Position numbers and translations under genes: made by a program | DNA from: an uncultured Verrucomicrobiota bacterium | Lineage (GTDB): Bacteria; Verrucomicrobiota; Verrucomicrobiia; Limisphaerales; UBA1319 | NCBI GenBank assembly: GCA_903845125.1 | Contig: CAIMWS010000257.1 | Coordinates: 1-44,786 of the forward strand | Direction: 5' to 3' | Length of the DNA stretch: 44,786 bases | The notes under the pieces: model-generated | Told to the model about the DNA's origin: nothing | The model's input: the letters and a program-made list of their open reading frames with translations, nothing else | The model's database searches: none | Shown: positions 34,895 to 43,245 of the stretch, piece after piece | Layout: each line of letters starts with the position of its first letter | Position numbering within the stretch: position 1 is the stretch's first letter

Positions 34895-36648
34895 GATCAT
34901 CCAATTACGATAAAGCGCCGGTCCTCGATGTCCACGGGGCAGCCGATGCCTGTTCTGTTGGCTGGAATGCCATCGCCCTCCGTTTGCAGGAGGCTGTGGC
35001 CAGCCGGTCGGCCATGCGGACAGTGGTGGCGGTGGAATGCTACCCGGGGGTGGATGAATCCGGCGTGCTCCGCGAACTGGCGGCACGCTTGCGGCCGGTG
35101 CTGGCCCTGAATACCACAGAAGCGTTGCGTCCGCCGCAGGAGCTGGAATCCATTGTGGCCCCTTTCCTGGGCGGTGAAGATCCGGTTTTCGGATTTCTCT
35201 GCGGCTTGCAATTACCGGAATTATTCAACCTGGAGTTTTGCCGGCAGTGGCGCGGGGTGATTGAGGGCCAGGCCCGGGGCCTGGTATTGGTCGTGGGCTG
35301 CGGCGCCACTTTGCTGCATCCCGGCGATCTGCTCGTATATGCGGATCTCGCCCGCTGGGAAGCCCAAGGCCGGTTCCGCCGCCGGGAAACGGGCAACCTG
35401 GGCACGGAAAACCGCGGACAGCCCGCCGGCCCCAAGTATAAGCGCGCCTTCTTCGTGGATTGGCGGGTGGCGGATCGCTGGAAGCGTCCGTTGATTGAGC
35501 GCTGGGATTTCGTCCTGGACACCAACTGCCCGGCGGAGCCGAAGCTGGCCAAGGGGGAGGCGGTTCGCCAGGGACTGCGCCAGGCAGTGGCGCGACCGTT
35601 CCGGGTGGTGCCGTTTTTCGATCCCGCCCCGTGGGGCGGACAATGGATGAAGGAGGTCTGCGACTTGGACCGCAGCGCAAGCAATTACGGCTGGTGCTTC
35701 GACTGCGTCCCGGAGGAAAACAGCCTGCTGCTCGGTTTGGGAGGCGTCCGTTTTGAAATCCCCGCGATTGACCTGGTTTTCGACCAGCCCCGCGCCTTGC
35801 TGGGCGAAGCCGTGCATGCGCGGTTTGGTGACGAATTCCCCATCCGCTTCGATTTCCTCGACACCATGGGCGGGGGCAATCTTTCCTTCCAGGTGCATCC
35901 GTTGACCGAGTATATCCAGCATCAATTCGGCATGCATTACACCCAGGATGAGAGCTACTACATCCTGGACGCGGAGCCAGGGGCCTCGGTTTATCTCGGC
36001 CTGCGGGAGGACCTCGACCGGGCGGCGATGGTCCGCGACCTCCGGGCGGCCCAGGCGGGAGGGGCGGCTTTTCCAGCGGAACGTTACGTCAACCGGTGGC
36101 CCGCTAAAAAACACGATCATTTTTTAATCCCCGCGGGCACGGTTCATTGCAGCGGCGCGGGCTCGATGGTCCTGGAAATCAGCGCCACGCCTTACATTTT
36201 CACCTTTAAAATGTGGGACTGGGGCCGACTCGGGCTGGATGGCCGCCCGCGTCCCATCCACCTGGAGCACGGACTCCGCAATATCCAGTGGGATCGAACC
36301 ACTGCCTGGACCAGGCACCAACTGGTTAATCGGATCGATCCGTTAACCAGTGGGGATGGCTGGCGTGAGGAGCGGACCGGGCTGCATGGCCGGGAGTTCA
36401 TTGAAACCCGGCGGCATTGGTTCACCGGGCCGGTTGCTCACAACACGTGCGGGGGGGTGAACGTGCTCAACCTGGTGGCGGGCGAGGAAGTGATCGTGGA
36501 AAGCCCAGGCCACGCTTTCGACCCTTTTATTGTGCACTATGCCGAAACCTTCATTGTGCCAGCCACGGTGGGCAGCTACACCATCCGTCCTCACGGCGGG
36601 GCCGCCGGCTCGGAATGGGCCACGGTGAAAGCCTCCATCCGGGCCTGA
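34891..36648 (+). CDS. Class I mannose-6-phosphate isomerase, long form with N-terminal domain
   Basis: The C-terminal two thirds (from about 225) is a cupin-type phosphomannose isomerase. Its zinc ligands are Q334 and H336 (LSFQVHPLTEYI), E354 (TQDESYYIL) and H419 (PAGTVHCSGAGS). It also has RFDFLDTMGGGNLS and EISATPYIFTFKMWDWGRLGLDG. The first about 200 residues form a separate alpha/beta domain with VVAVECYPGVDESGVLRELA and GLVLVVGCGATLL. This resembles a nucleotide-kinase-like fold without a clear Walker A lysine. I recall the same two-part layout in Bacteroidota and Clostridia proteins annotated as PMI. It would interconvert mannose-6-phosphate and fructose-6-phosphate. It is translationally coupled to the ROK kinase. 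The usual gene symbol manA is not assigned because of the extra domain. Confidence 0.85.
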   Translation: MRSSNYDKAPVLDVHGAADACSVGWNAIALRLQEAVASRSAMRTVVAVECYPGVDESGVLRELAARLRPVLALNTTEALRPPQELESIVAPFLGGEDPVFGFLCGLQLPELFNLEFCRQWRGVIEGQARGLVLVVGCGATLLHPGDLLVYADLARWEAQGRFRRRETGNLGTENRGQPAGPKYKRAFFVDWRVADRWKRPLIERWDFVLDTNCPAEPKLAKGEAVRQGLRQAVARPFRVVPFFDPAPWGGQWMKEVCDLDRSASNYGWCFDCVPEENSLLLGLGGVRFEIPAIDLVFDQPRALLGEAVHARFGDEFPIRFDFLDTMGGGNLSFQVHPLTEYIQHQFGMHYTQDESYYILDAEPGASVYLGLREDLDRAAMVRDLRAAQAGGAAFPAERYVNRWPAKKHDHFLIPAGTVHCSGAGSMVLEISATPYIFTFKMWDWGRLGLDGRPRPIHLEHGLRNIQWDRTTAWTRHQLVNRIDPLTSGDGWREERTGLHGREFIETRRHWFTGPVAHNTCGGVNVLNLVAGEEVIVESPGHAFDPFIVHYAETFIVPATVGSYTIRPHGGAAGSEWATVKASIRA

Positions 36649-36696
36649 ACCGGCTGCAAACGAACGACTTGGCTGGGCAAGAGCGGGCTGGGTGCA

Positions 36697-36721
36697 GGCC
36701 GGAAAAATCCTCCTTCCGGCC
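36697..36721. other. Inverted repeat between isomerase and ubiX
   Basis: GGCCGGAA (36697-36704) and TTCCGGCC (36714-36721) form an 8 bp perfect stem with a 9-base loop, about 49 bases after the isomerase stop. No T-run follows. It may end the sugar operon in a factor-dependent way or mark the leader of the menaquinone genes. Confidence 0.4.
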
Positions 36722-36780
36722 GCCCGTTGTTGCACGCCGGGTTGCCAGCCGCCCGGATTTCTGTTAGAGCAACCGCTGAA

Positions 36781-37344
36781 TTGAAAATATTAGTGGCTAT
36801 TACTGGGGCGAGCGGGACGATTTACGCGCAGCGGTTGCTGGATCAATTGGATCCCAGCCAGCACGAAGTGCACGTGGTCCTGAGCCGCTATGCCCAGGCG
36901 GTGGTATCCGCCGAACTGCCCGCTGGCTTGCGCCTGCGCGAGGGGGTGCCGATGCATTCCCTCAAGAGCATGAACGTCCCCTTTGCGAGCGGATCCAACC
37001 CGGTGGATGCCATGGTGGTGATCCCTTGCACCATGGGTACCCTGGGCCGGATCGCCCACGGCCTCAGCGATGACGTCCTGCTGCGGGCGGCCGATGTCAC
37101 CCTGAAGGAGCGGCGCAAGTTGATTCTGGTGCCGCGGGAAACGCCGTTGAGCTTGATCCACCTGCGGAACATGGAGTTGCTGCTGCTGGCGGGCGCCCTG
37201 ATCCTCCCGGCGAACCCCTCATTTTATGCCAGGCCGGCCACGGTGGAACAAGTGGTGGATACCGTCGTGGCGCGGGTTTTGGATCACCTGGAAGTGGCGC
37301 ATACGCTGGCTTCACGCTGGCAGGCGGAACCGGAGGGGGCGTGA
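36781..37344 (+). CDS. ubiX: Flavin prenyltransferase UbiX
   Basis: UbiX makes the prenylated FMN cofactor needed by UbiD-type decarboxylases. The TTG start at 36781 gives KILVAITGASGTIYAQRLL at the N-terminus and a 187-residue protein, the family norm. An upstream frame extension of 18 residues has no homology and is rejected. Motifs seen are the FMN-binding ITGASG, SGSNPVDAMVVIPCTMGTLGRIAHG, LLRAADVTLKERRKLILVPRETPLS and PANPSFYARPATVEQVVD. It is followed one base later by the prenyltransferase gene. Within this cluster it may support decarboxylation of the futalosine-route intermediate by a UbiD-like partner encoded elsewhere. Confidence 0.93.
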   Translation: MKILVAITGASGTIYAQRLLDQLDPSQHEVHVVLSRYAQAVVSAELPAGLRLREGVPMHSLKSMNVPFASGSNPVDAMVVIPCTMGTLGRIAHGLSDDVLLRAADVTLKERRKLILVPRETPLSLIHLRNMELLLLAGALILPANPSFYARPATVEQVVDTVVARVLDHLEVAHTLASRWQAEPEGA

Positions 37345-37345
37345 C

Positions 37346-38266
37346 ATGGCAGCTCTAAACTCACCGGTGAAGGGAGCCCCGGGCTTCCTGGGGCAGATCT
37401 GGAAGTGGGGGGCTTTTGTCAAATTCTCCCACACCATCTTCGCGCTGCCTTTTGCGCTGGCCGCCATGATTGTGGCGGCCCGGGAGACCCATGGCTGGCC
37501 GGGTTGGCGCCAACTGCTTTTGATCCTGGGCGCCATGGTGTGCGCCCGGACTTGCGCCATGTCTTTTAACCGCATTGTGGACCGCGATTTCGACCGGCAA
37601 AATCCCCGCACCTCCATGCGCCATCTGCCCACGGGCGAGGTCTCCCTCGCCAGCGCCTGGCTGTTGTGCATCCTGAGCGGGCTCGGTTTCATGGGAGCCA
37701 GTTACCTGCTGCGCCCGCTCTGTTTTTATTTGTCGCCAGTGGCGTTGTTGATTATTTGCGGCTACTCCCTCACCAAGCGCTATACGGATTACACCCATTT
37801 TTACCTCGGGGTGGCGCTGGCGGTGGCTCCGGTGGGCGCCTGGTTGGCAGTCCGGGGTAGTCTGTCGTGGTCCATCCTGGTGCTGGCCGTGGCGGTGGTT
37901 TTCTGGCTCGTCGGATTCGATATCATTTACGCGCTGCAGGATTATGAATTCGACCGCCGGCATGGGCTCCATTCCCTCGTGGTGGCTTGGGGGGTGGAAA
38001 ATGCCCTCAAAGCCGCCTTCCTGGCACACATGCTCATGTGGGGGCTGTTGTTCCTGTTCGGGTTGCTTTCCGGCTTCCGCGTGGCATATACTGTAGGACT
38101 GGTGATCATCCTGGGATGCCTGGTCCTGGAACACTGGCTGGCCCGGAAGCGCAGCTTGAAATGGATCAATGTCGCTTTTTTCCGACTGAATGCCTTGGTC
38201 AGCATGGTATTCCTGCTGGTTACCTTGTGTGAAGTCCTGTTTCCCTGGCGGCGTTTGTTGCAATGA
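37346..38266 (+). CDS. mqnP: UbiA-family prenyltransferase, probable MqnP (menaquinone, futalosine route)
   Basis: This is a polytopic membrane enzyme that joins a polyprenyl chain to an aromatic acid. The ATG at 37346 has a good ribosome site (GGAGGGGG). The frame is open further upstream, but that would overlap ubiX. The 306-residue protein has the two Asp motifs of the family: NRIVDRDFD (N75, D79, D83) and DIIYALQDYEFD (D192, D199, D203). Between and after them are several hydrophobic helices and FCFYLSPVALLIICGYSLTKR-like loops. Alone it would be called a 4-hydroxybenzoate prenyltransferase. Its position between ubiX and mqnE-mqnA makes the 1,4-dihydroxy-6-naphthoate-prenylating role much more likely. 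The stop overlaps the mqnE start (ATGA). Confidence 0.85.
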   Translation: MAALNSPVKGAPGFLGQIWKWGAFVKFSHTIFALPFALAAMIVAARETHGWPGWRQLLLILGAMVCARTCAMSFNRIVDRDFDRQNPRTSMRHLPTGEVSLASAWLLCILSGLGFMGASYLLRPLCFYLSPVALLIICGYSLTKRYTDYTHFYLGVALAVAPVGAWLAVRGSLSWSILVLAVAVVFWLVGFDIIYALQDYEFDRRHGLHSLVVAWGVENALKAAFLAHMLMWGLLFLFGLLSGFRVAYTVGLVIILGCLVLEHWLARKRSLKWINVAFFRLNALVSMVFLLVTLCEVLFPWRRLLQ

Positions 38267-39426
38267 ATTGGGCGATCCATAACAGCTCCCTGCAAGACCT
38301 CCACGCCAAAGTGGCGGCGGGGGGGCGTATTACCGACGAGGAGGCGTTGCGGTTGTTTGAAACGCGGGAGGTTCACGCCCTGGCGGCCATTGCCAGCGAG
38401 GTGAACCACCGCAAAAATCGGGGCCGCGCCTCCTATATACTCAACCAATATATCAATTACTCCAATTACTGCATCCTGAGCTGCCAGTTCTGCTCTTTTG
38501 CGCGCAAAAAACGGGATCGGGATGGCTTTGAACTCACCATCCCGCAAATGGTGGACAAAGTCCGGTCTTCCCCCCAAGCCGGCATTACGGAGTTGCACAT
38601 TGTGGGCGGATTGCACCCCTCCCTGCCATTTGAATATTACACCGGGCTGCTGCGGGCTTTGAAAGAGGTCAATCCCAAGCTGCAACTCAAATGCTTCACC
38701 GCCATCGAAATCCTGCATTTGGCCTGGCTGGCAAAAAAAAACGTGGGGGAAACCCTGCGGGAATTGCGGTCCGCCGGATTGGATGCCTTAACCGGCGGCG
38801 GCGCCGAGATTTTCCAGCCCGAGGTCCGGTCCGCTATTGCCCGCGGCAAGGAATCGGCCGCCGAATACCTGGATGTGCATCGTACCTGGCATCAATTGGG
38901 TGGGCGCAGCACCTGCACCATGCTTTATGGACACTTGGAAACCCCGGCCGATCGTGTGGACCACCTGCGCCAATTACGCGCCCTCCAGGATGAAACGCGC
39001 GGTTTCGTGGGTTTCATACCTTTGCCTTACCAGCCTGAAAATAACGGCATCCCGGTGGACCACCCACCCACCGCCTTCGACACCTTGCGAACCATCGCGG
39101 TCAGCCGCATCTACCTGGATAATTTCGACCATATCACAGCCTACTGGGTGGGGTTGGGGCTCAAACTGGCCCAACTGGCGTTGCAATATGGTGCAGACGA
39201 TCTGCACGGCACCATCCAGGAGGAAATGATCTTTCACATGGCGGGCGCGGCAACGCCGCAGTCCCAGCCCGAATTGGCCATGGTCCGCGCGATCCGCGAA
39301 GCGGGATTTACACCCGTGCAACGCGGCACTTTTTATGAGCCAGTCAAAGTCTGGGAGGCTGCTGGTGAGCCAGTTCCCGCGGGAGGAAGTTTCCCGATCC
39401 TGGCCCGCAATCTGGCCACTGCCTGA
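38263..39426 (+). CDS. mqnE: Aminofutalosine synthase MqnE (radical SAM)
   Basis: MqnE adds a SAM-derived 5'-deoxyadenosyl radical to 3-enolpyruvylbenzoate, giving aminofutalosine, in the futalosine pathway of menaquinone synthesis. The 387-residue protein has the radical SAM cluster C70-x3-C74-x2-C77 (YCILSCQFCSFARKK). It also has ITELHIVGGLHPSLPFEYY, ALTGGGAEIFQPEVR, RSTCTMLYGHLETPADRVDH and RGFVGFIPLPYQPENNGI. The TMLYGHLET, AEIF and HMAGA segments favour MqnE over the related MqnC. It is coupled to the prenyltransferase by a four-base overlap and followed by mqnA. Confidence 0.92.
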   Translation: MNWAIHNSSLQDLHAKVAAGGRITDEEALRLFETREVHALAAIASEVNHRKNRGRASYILNQYINYSNYCILSCQFCSFARKKRDRDGFELTIPQMVDKVRSSPQAGITELHIVGGLHPSLPFEYYTGLLRALKEVNPKLQLKCFTAIEILHLAWLAKKNVGETLRELRSAGLDALTGGGAEIFQPEVRSAIARGKESAAEYLDVHRTWHQLGGRSTCTMLYGHLETPADRVDHLRQLRALQDETRGFVGFIPLPYQPENNGIPVDHPPTAFDTLRTIAVSRIYLDNFDHITAYWVGLGLKLAQLALQYGADDLHGTIQEEMIFHMAGAATPQSQPELAMVRAIREAGFTPVQRGTFYEPVKVWEAAGEPVPAGGSFPILARNLATA

Positions 39427-39502
39427 GCGAGATATGTTAAACCACTCTACCATCGGTTCCCATTGCTTCGTCCGCGGCATGTCCTCTGAATCAACTTAGA
39501 CC

Positions 39503-40393
39503 ATGTCCAATCTGCCCCCCGATCCGCCACTCAAATTACGCCTGGCTCCGCGTACCAGCGCCGAGGAACTCCTGCACCGTTCGCAGCGTGAACAGCGCGC
39601 TGCCATTCTTCAGCGTGAGAGCCAGTTGGAAAATTCCCTTGCCCCGTTCCGTGTGGGATCGGTCCCCCATTTCAACGCCGTGCCCCTGGTACGCGGCTTG
39701 GAGAGCCAGGTCACTTATGCCACCCCGGCGCGGTTGGCTGAACGGCTGCGCAGCCAGGAACTGGATGCCGCTTTGGTCAGCGTCACCGAGGTCCTCTTCA
39801 ATGACAGTTATGATATTCTGGATGGCATCGCCGTGGCCTCGTTGGGGGAGGTTCTTAGTGTTTTTCTTGCCCACCGCCAGCCCTTGGAACAAATCCGCGA
39901 GGTGTATTGTGATCCGGCGTCACTCTCCAGCATGACCCTGCTCAAGGTGCTGCTGGCCGAACGCGGCCTCCGTCCGGAATTTAAAAAACTCGAACAGACC
40001 GACCATGGGCCTTGGCCGGATAATTTTCTGCTGATCAGCGATCAAGCCCTGAACTTCCTCCGGAAGCCGCACGAGCATGAAATCTGGGATCTCGGGGCCG
40101 CTTGGTATGAGGCGAGCCAACTACCCTTTGTGTATGCCGTGTGGGCGTTGCGCCGGATCCCCAACGAACCACTGCGGCGGCAGTTGCGCGAAGCCCGTGA
40201 TTTCGGCCTGGATACGCTGGATTACATCATCGATCACAGCCCGTTGTTCGACGCCGATTTCCGCCGCGATTACCTGGGCTGGCACATCCACTACCACTTG
40301 GGCTCGGATGAAAAACGCGGCATCCAGCGCTTCCTGGAACTCTTGCACAAACACGGGTTTGGGCCGGTTTACGAGCCACGCTATCTGCCGTGA
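39503..40393 (+). CDS. mqnA: Chorismate dehydratase MqnA
   Basis: MqnA turns chorismate into 3-enolpyruvylbenzoate, the first committed step of the futalosine pathway. It is a periplasmic-binding-protein fold without a signal peptide. Family motifs are FRVGSVPHFNAVPLVRGLE, RLAERLRSQELDAALVSVTE, DILDGIAVASLGEVLSVFLAH and DPASLSSMTLLKVLLAERGLRPEF. The 296 residues include about 47 before the first conserved strand (from MSNLPPDPPLK). The start may therefore lie downstream, or the extension is genuine and could interact with a partner. It follows mqnE by 76 bases. MqnB, MqnC and MqnD are not in this window. Confidence 0.92.
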   Translation: MSNLPPDPPLKLRLAPRTSAEELLHRSQREQRAAILQRESQLENSLAPFRVGSVPHFNAVPLVRGLESQVTYATPARLAERLRSQELDAALVSVTEVLFNDSYDILDGIAVASLGEVLSVFLAHRQPLEQIREVYCDPASLSSMTLLKVLLAERGLRPEFKKLEQTDHGPWPDNFLLISDQALNFLRKPHEHEIWDLGAAWYEASQLPFVYAVWALRRIPNEPLRRQLREARDFGLDTLDYIIDHSPLFDADFRRDYLGWHIHYHLGSDEKRGIQRFLELLHKHGFGPVYEPRYLP

Positions 40394-40450
40394 GCCGGGC
40401 CGGCTAATAAAACACTCGCCGCCACCGGCCGCCACCGGTATATTCCGGCC

Positions 40451-41035
40451 ATGCGTTTTCCTGCAATATATTTTGGATTGCCGAATTGGGTTGACCAGAT
40501 GGTGCCACCGCTGGACTACGTTTACGCCACCGCGGAAGCGCGCATGGGCTTGGCTATTGATCTGGCCCGGACCAATGTGGCAAAGCGGACTGGCGGCCCG
40601 TTCGGCGCCGCCATCTTCGACACGGAAACCCATCGACTCCTGGCGCCGGGACTTAACTTGGTGGTGTCCAGCCAGTCTTCCGTGGCCCATGCCGAAATGG
40701 TGGCCATCATGACGGCCCAGCGGACCTTGGGGAGGTTCGATCTCGCCAGCCTTCCGCCCCGCCGGTTTGAGCTTTTTACCAGTTGCGAGCCATGTGCCAT
40801 GTGCTTTGGAGCCATTCCCTGGTCGGGCATCCACCGGGTGGTTTGCGCCGCTTCGGAACGGGACGCCCGGCAGATCGGTTTTGACGAAGGTTCCAAGCCT
40901 GCTGATTGGCAGGCGGAACTGGAGAAACGGGGCATTGAAGTGGTGCGGGACCTGTGCCGTCAGGAAGCGGCCGCGGTCCTCGAAAGCTATCACCAGGGTG
41001 GGGGGATGATCTACAACGCGGCGCTCCAGGCATAG
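40451..41035 (+). CDS. Cytidine/guanine-deaminase-superfamily nucleoside or base deaminase
   Basis: This is a zinc-dependent deaminase fold. The zinc motifs are H80-A-E82 (VAHAEMVAI) and P-C115-A-M-C118 (SCEPCAMCFGAI), and a GGPFGAAIFD strand is present. The 194-residue length and the late EKRGIEVVRDLCRQEA helix fit guanine/nucleoside deaminases (GuaD-like) more than tRNA adenosine deaminases. The substrate is not deducible from sequence. It is the last rightward gene after mqnA with a 57-base gap, so it may be transcribed with the menaquinone genes. That raises the idea of a role on aminofutalosine, although known aminofutalosine deaminases belong to a different (amidohydrolase) superfamily. 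Confidence 0.82.
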   Translation: MRFPAIYFGLPNWVDQMVPPLDYVYATAEARMGLAIDLARTNVAKRTGGPFGAAIFDTETHRLLAPGLNLVVSSQSSVAHAEMVAIMTAQRTLGRFDLASLPPRRFELFTSCEPCAMCFGAIPWSGIHRVVCAASERDARQIGFDEGSKPADWQAELEKRGIEVVRDLCRQEAAAVLESYHQGGGMIYNAALQA

Positions 41036-41074
41036 GTGTCGGAGGCCAAGGTCTTCCAGTTGCCAAAGGATACC

Positions 41075-42013
41075 TCAAAATACGAAAGGCACCCCTTCCT
41101 CCAGGATTTTCACCCGGTGGGAGAGGCGGTGCTGGGCGGCCAGATGCCGCAGCCAGCGTGGAGGTTCCTCGATATCCTCAAAGGAAAGTTTGAAACTGCC
41201 GAAGTGCATGGGAATGAACCAGTGGGAGTTGAGGTCCTTGAACACTTGCATGGCATCATCCGGCCCCATGTGCACATTGCGGAATCCTTCCGGTTGGTAG
41301 GCTCCGATGGGCAGCAGGGCGATCTCTGGCTGGAAGCGGCGGCCGATCTCCTTGAAACCCTCGAAATAGGCGCTGTCCCCGGCGTGGTAAACCCGCCGGC
41401 CTTGGTGCTCCAGGACAAATCCACCGTAGCCCCGGTGGCCGTCGTGCAAGGTGCGCGCTCCCCAATGCCGGGCAGGCACTAACGTGACCTTGCAGTTCCG
41501 TTGCGATAGGCTTTCCCACCATTTCAGCTCGATAATCCGCTCGAAACCCAGCCCGTTCATCAAGTCCTTCATACCCCACGGAGTGATGGCCATCTTCGGT
41601 TTGCGCAATTGCCGCAGGGTGCGCCGGTGGAAATGGTCGTAATGCGCATGGGTTAGCAACACCAAGTCGATGCGGGGGAGGTCCGCCAGCCTCATGCCCG
41701 CCCGCTTAATGCGTTTGAGCAGAAAAAGCCAGTTTGCAAAATTAGGGTCCACCAGCACGTTCATGTCCGTGAACTGGATCAGGAATGATGCGTGCCCGAT
41801 CCACGTCAGCGCCACCTGGCCGGTTTTCAATTCGGGGAATACCGGATCCTTGTGGTCCCCGGTCCGTTTGGTCAGCAGGGATTTCCACACCATCTCCCGG
41901 AAAAAGGTCCGGGGGTTAAAGGAACGGGAAGGAGTCAAATCCTTGAACGAGCGTGGGAACTTGCGCCGCTTGGAGGGCGGCGTAGATGCGTTGGTGTCAA
42001 AAGGCGGATCCAT
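41075..42013 (-). CDS. MBL-fold metallo-hydrolase (UlaG/NAPE-PLD-like)
   Basis: This is a 312-residue metallo-beta-lactamase-fold hydrolase. The metal site starts at H122-A-H124-Y-D126-H127 (LTHAHYDHFH). Other seen motifs are LTWIGHASFLIQF, LVPARHWGARTLHDG, VYHAGDSAYFEGFKEIG and PMHFGSF. This pattern, with the late HAGDS and HFG motifs, fits the group containing L-ascorbate-6-P lactonase UlaG and N-acyl-phosphatidylethanolamine phospholipase D. The N-terminus (RKFPRSFKDLTPSRSFNP) is basic and has no signal peptide. The gene is convergent with the deaminase and separated by 39 bases. Substrate unknown. Confidence 0.85.
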   Translation of the reverse strand: MDPPFDTNASTPPSKRRKFPRSFKDLTPSRSFNPRTFFREMVWKSLLTKRTGDHKDPVFPELKTGQVALTWIGHASFLIQFTDMNVLVDPNFANWLFLLKRIKRAGMRLADLPRIDLVLLTHAHYDHFHRRTLRQLRKPKMAITPWGMKDLMNGLGFERIIELKWWESLSQRNCKVTLVPARHWGARTLHDGHRGYGGFVLEHQGRRVYHAGDSAYFEGFKEIGRRFQPEIALLPIGAYQPEGFRNVHMGPDDAMQVFKDLNSHWFIPMHFGSFKLSFEDIEEPPRWLRHLAAQHRLSHRVKILEEGVPFVF

Positions 42014-42139
42014 GTATCAGGTTAACGACCAAACGCGCAGTTCCTCAACTGCGTGTATCCATCCATACGCCACCCCTGTTCAAAATGCAAGCGGCCTGCC
42101 GCAGCAAAAAAAGCTCCCAAGCACCTGTTCAGCGGAGTT

Positions 42140-42607
42140 TCAGCCCGGAGGTTGGCTGATATTTTCGCCGGCGGCCAGGGCCGCCGGCCCGTTCCGTACC
42201 TCCACATCCGAGTTGTCGGACTCAATCCCTTGGGAGATCACGCGGTCAGTGACTTCGGCGAGGAAGGTCGAGAGCGTTTTGCTCAGCTCCAGGTATTCCG
42301 GCCAGAGGGTTTCATCCAGGAAACGTTTGGGCACCCGTGCCATGATCGTCGTGTGACGCTGGCGGCGATACCGGTAAGGGCGGATGCCATACCGGCGCAG
42401 CAAGGCGATCATCAATCTGTGGGACCAGCGGTCGTGCAGGTTGAACGTATATTCCAGGGGTGGATCCACCACCTGTTGTTCCCGAAGCCGGGCGCGGATG
42501 CGCTCCCGGGCCTGGGCGGCGGCTTCGCGCTCGCCGGGAGTGGCAGCTCCGGCAAAGAGAGCCTCGATCAATTGCAGTTTTTCAATAAGCCGTTGCTCGT
42601 CGGTCAT
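42140..42607 (-). CDS. Conserved hypothetical protein, 155 residues
   Basis: I do not recognise a named function. The N-terminal part is a helix-rich segment (LIEKLQLIEALFAGAATPGEREAAAQARERIRA). It recalls the KxxKIxxLLALA...EAxxAxxxA pattern of DUF2786-type proteins. A basic central stretch (LRRYGIRPYRYRRQRHTTI) and an acidic C-terminal region (ESDNSDVEVRNG) follow. There are no cysteines, membrane segments or clear catalytic motif. The start codon overlaps the stop of the pRiA4b-like gene upstream (shared ATGA at 42604-42607), so the two are translationally coupled. The basic patch could bind nucleic acid; this is a guess. Confidence 0.7.
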   Translation of the reverse strand: MTDEQRLIEKLQLIEALFAGAATPGEREAAAQARERIRARLREQQVVDPPLEYTFNLHDRWSHRLMIALLRRYGIRPYRYRRQRHTTIMARVPKRFLDETLWPEYLELSKTLSTFLAEVTDRVISQGIESDNSDVEVRNGPAALAAGENISQPPG

Positions 42608-42933
42608 GGATTGAGGGAGTTAAGTTTTGGCTTGGGAATTTGGATCAACTGCGCTTCCCGGTTTATTCCGCAGCCTGCACGTCTTGCCAAAATGCGTTTG
42701 GAATTCTCGGCGTCGAATTGAGCCGGATCCCAATTTCCCAACCCCCATTCCTCTAGCGGCCAATAACATTCGAGGTCCGGGTGGCTCAAAACTTTAAGCA
42801 AGCCTTCCAGCGCCCAGGGGTCGCCACAGTCCTCAATCGGATTGGCGCGCTCGCCCGCGGTGAGCCGGGGATGTTGGATTCCCGGTTCGGCGGGGAGGGT
42901 TTGCTCCACTTCGATCTGGTGTTTCACCTTCAT
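42604..42933 (-). pseudogene. Truncated pRiA4b ORF-3-like protein
   Basis: This C-terminal portion of the plasmid pRiA4b ORF-3-like family is recognisable from KVKHQIEVEQTLPAEPG, PRLTAGERANPIEDCGDPWALEGLL and GNWDPAQFDAENSKRIL. The full-length family is about 180-200 residues and begins with a beta region ending in YDFGDxWxH. Here the frame before the ATG (42933) reads AFGF, echoing that motif, but is closed by TGA a few codons upstream. The N-terminal half is therefore gone or frameshifted. A short functional product from the ATG cannot be excluded, because the downstream gene is still coupled to it. The family is often linked to mobile elements. Confidence 0.65.
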
Positions 42934-43245
42934 AAAACCAAATGCACTTCAGGGCACGAATCCTGCTTTACGGCACCCGTCGAGACAAATGAAAAAAGCA
43001 CTGAAATCGGCTGCGGCGGCCAGTATTCAGGGGGAGCCGAATGATCCAGCGGCGGATCGGCCTGGGGGCGTCTCGGATGCGGTGGGGGTCTGTGTCCTGC
43101 CGAGTCAGGCGGCCTTCTTTGGCGGGCGGGGGTCGGCTGCGGAAATTTCCCATAAACTGCGGCCTGCTTAAGCTTGCCGATTCGGCCCGGTTATGTCTCT
43201 ATCGGAGCATGGAGACGTGCTTGGTGAACTGTTTTTTCGGCAGTC
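42934..43245. other. Gene-poor spacer upstream of the sigma factor
   Basis: Over 312 bases no family-level coding signal was recognised on either strand. A 60-residue frame from an ATG at 42989 (KKALKSAAAASIQ) exists on the plus strand but shows no family features. No convincing promoter or terminator was found. Confidence 0.4.
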
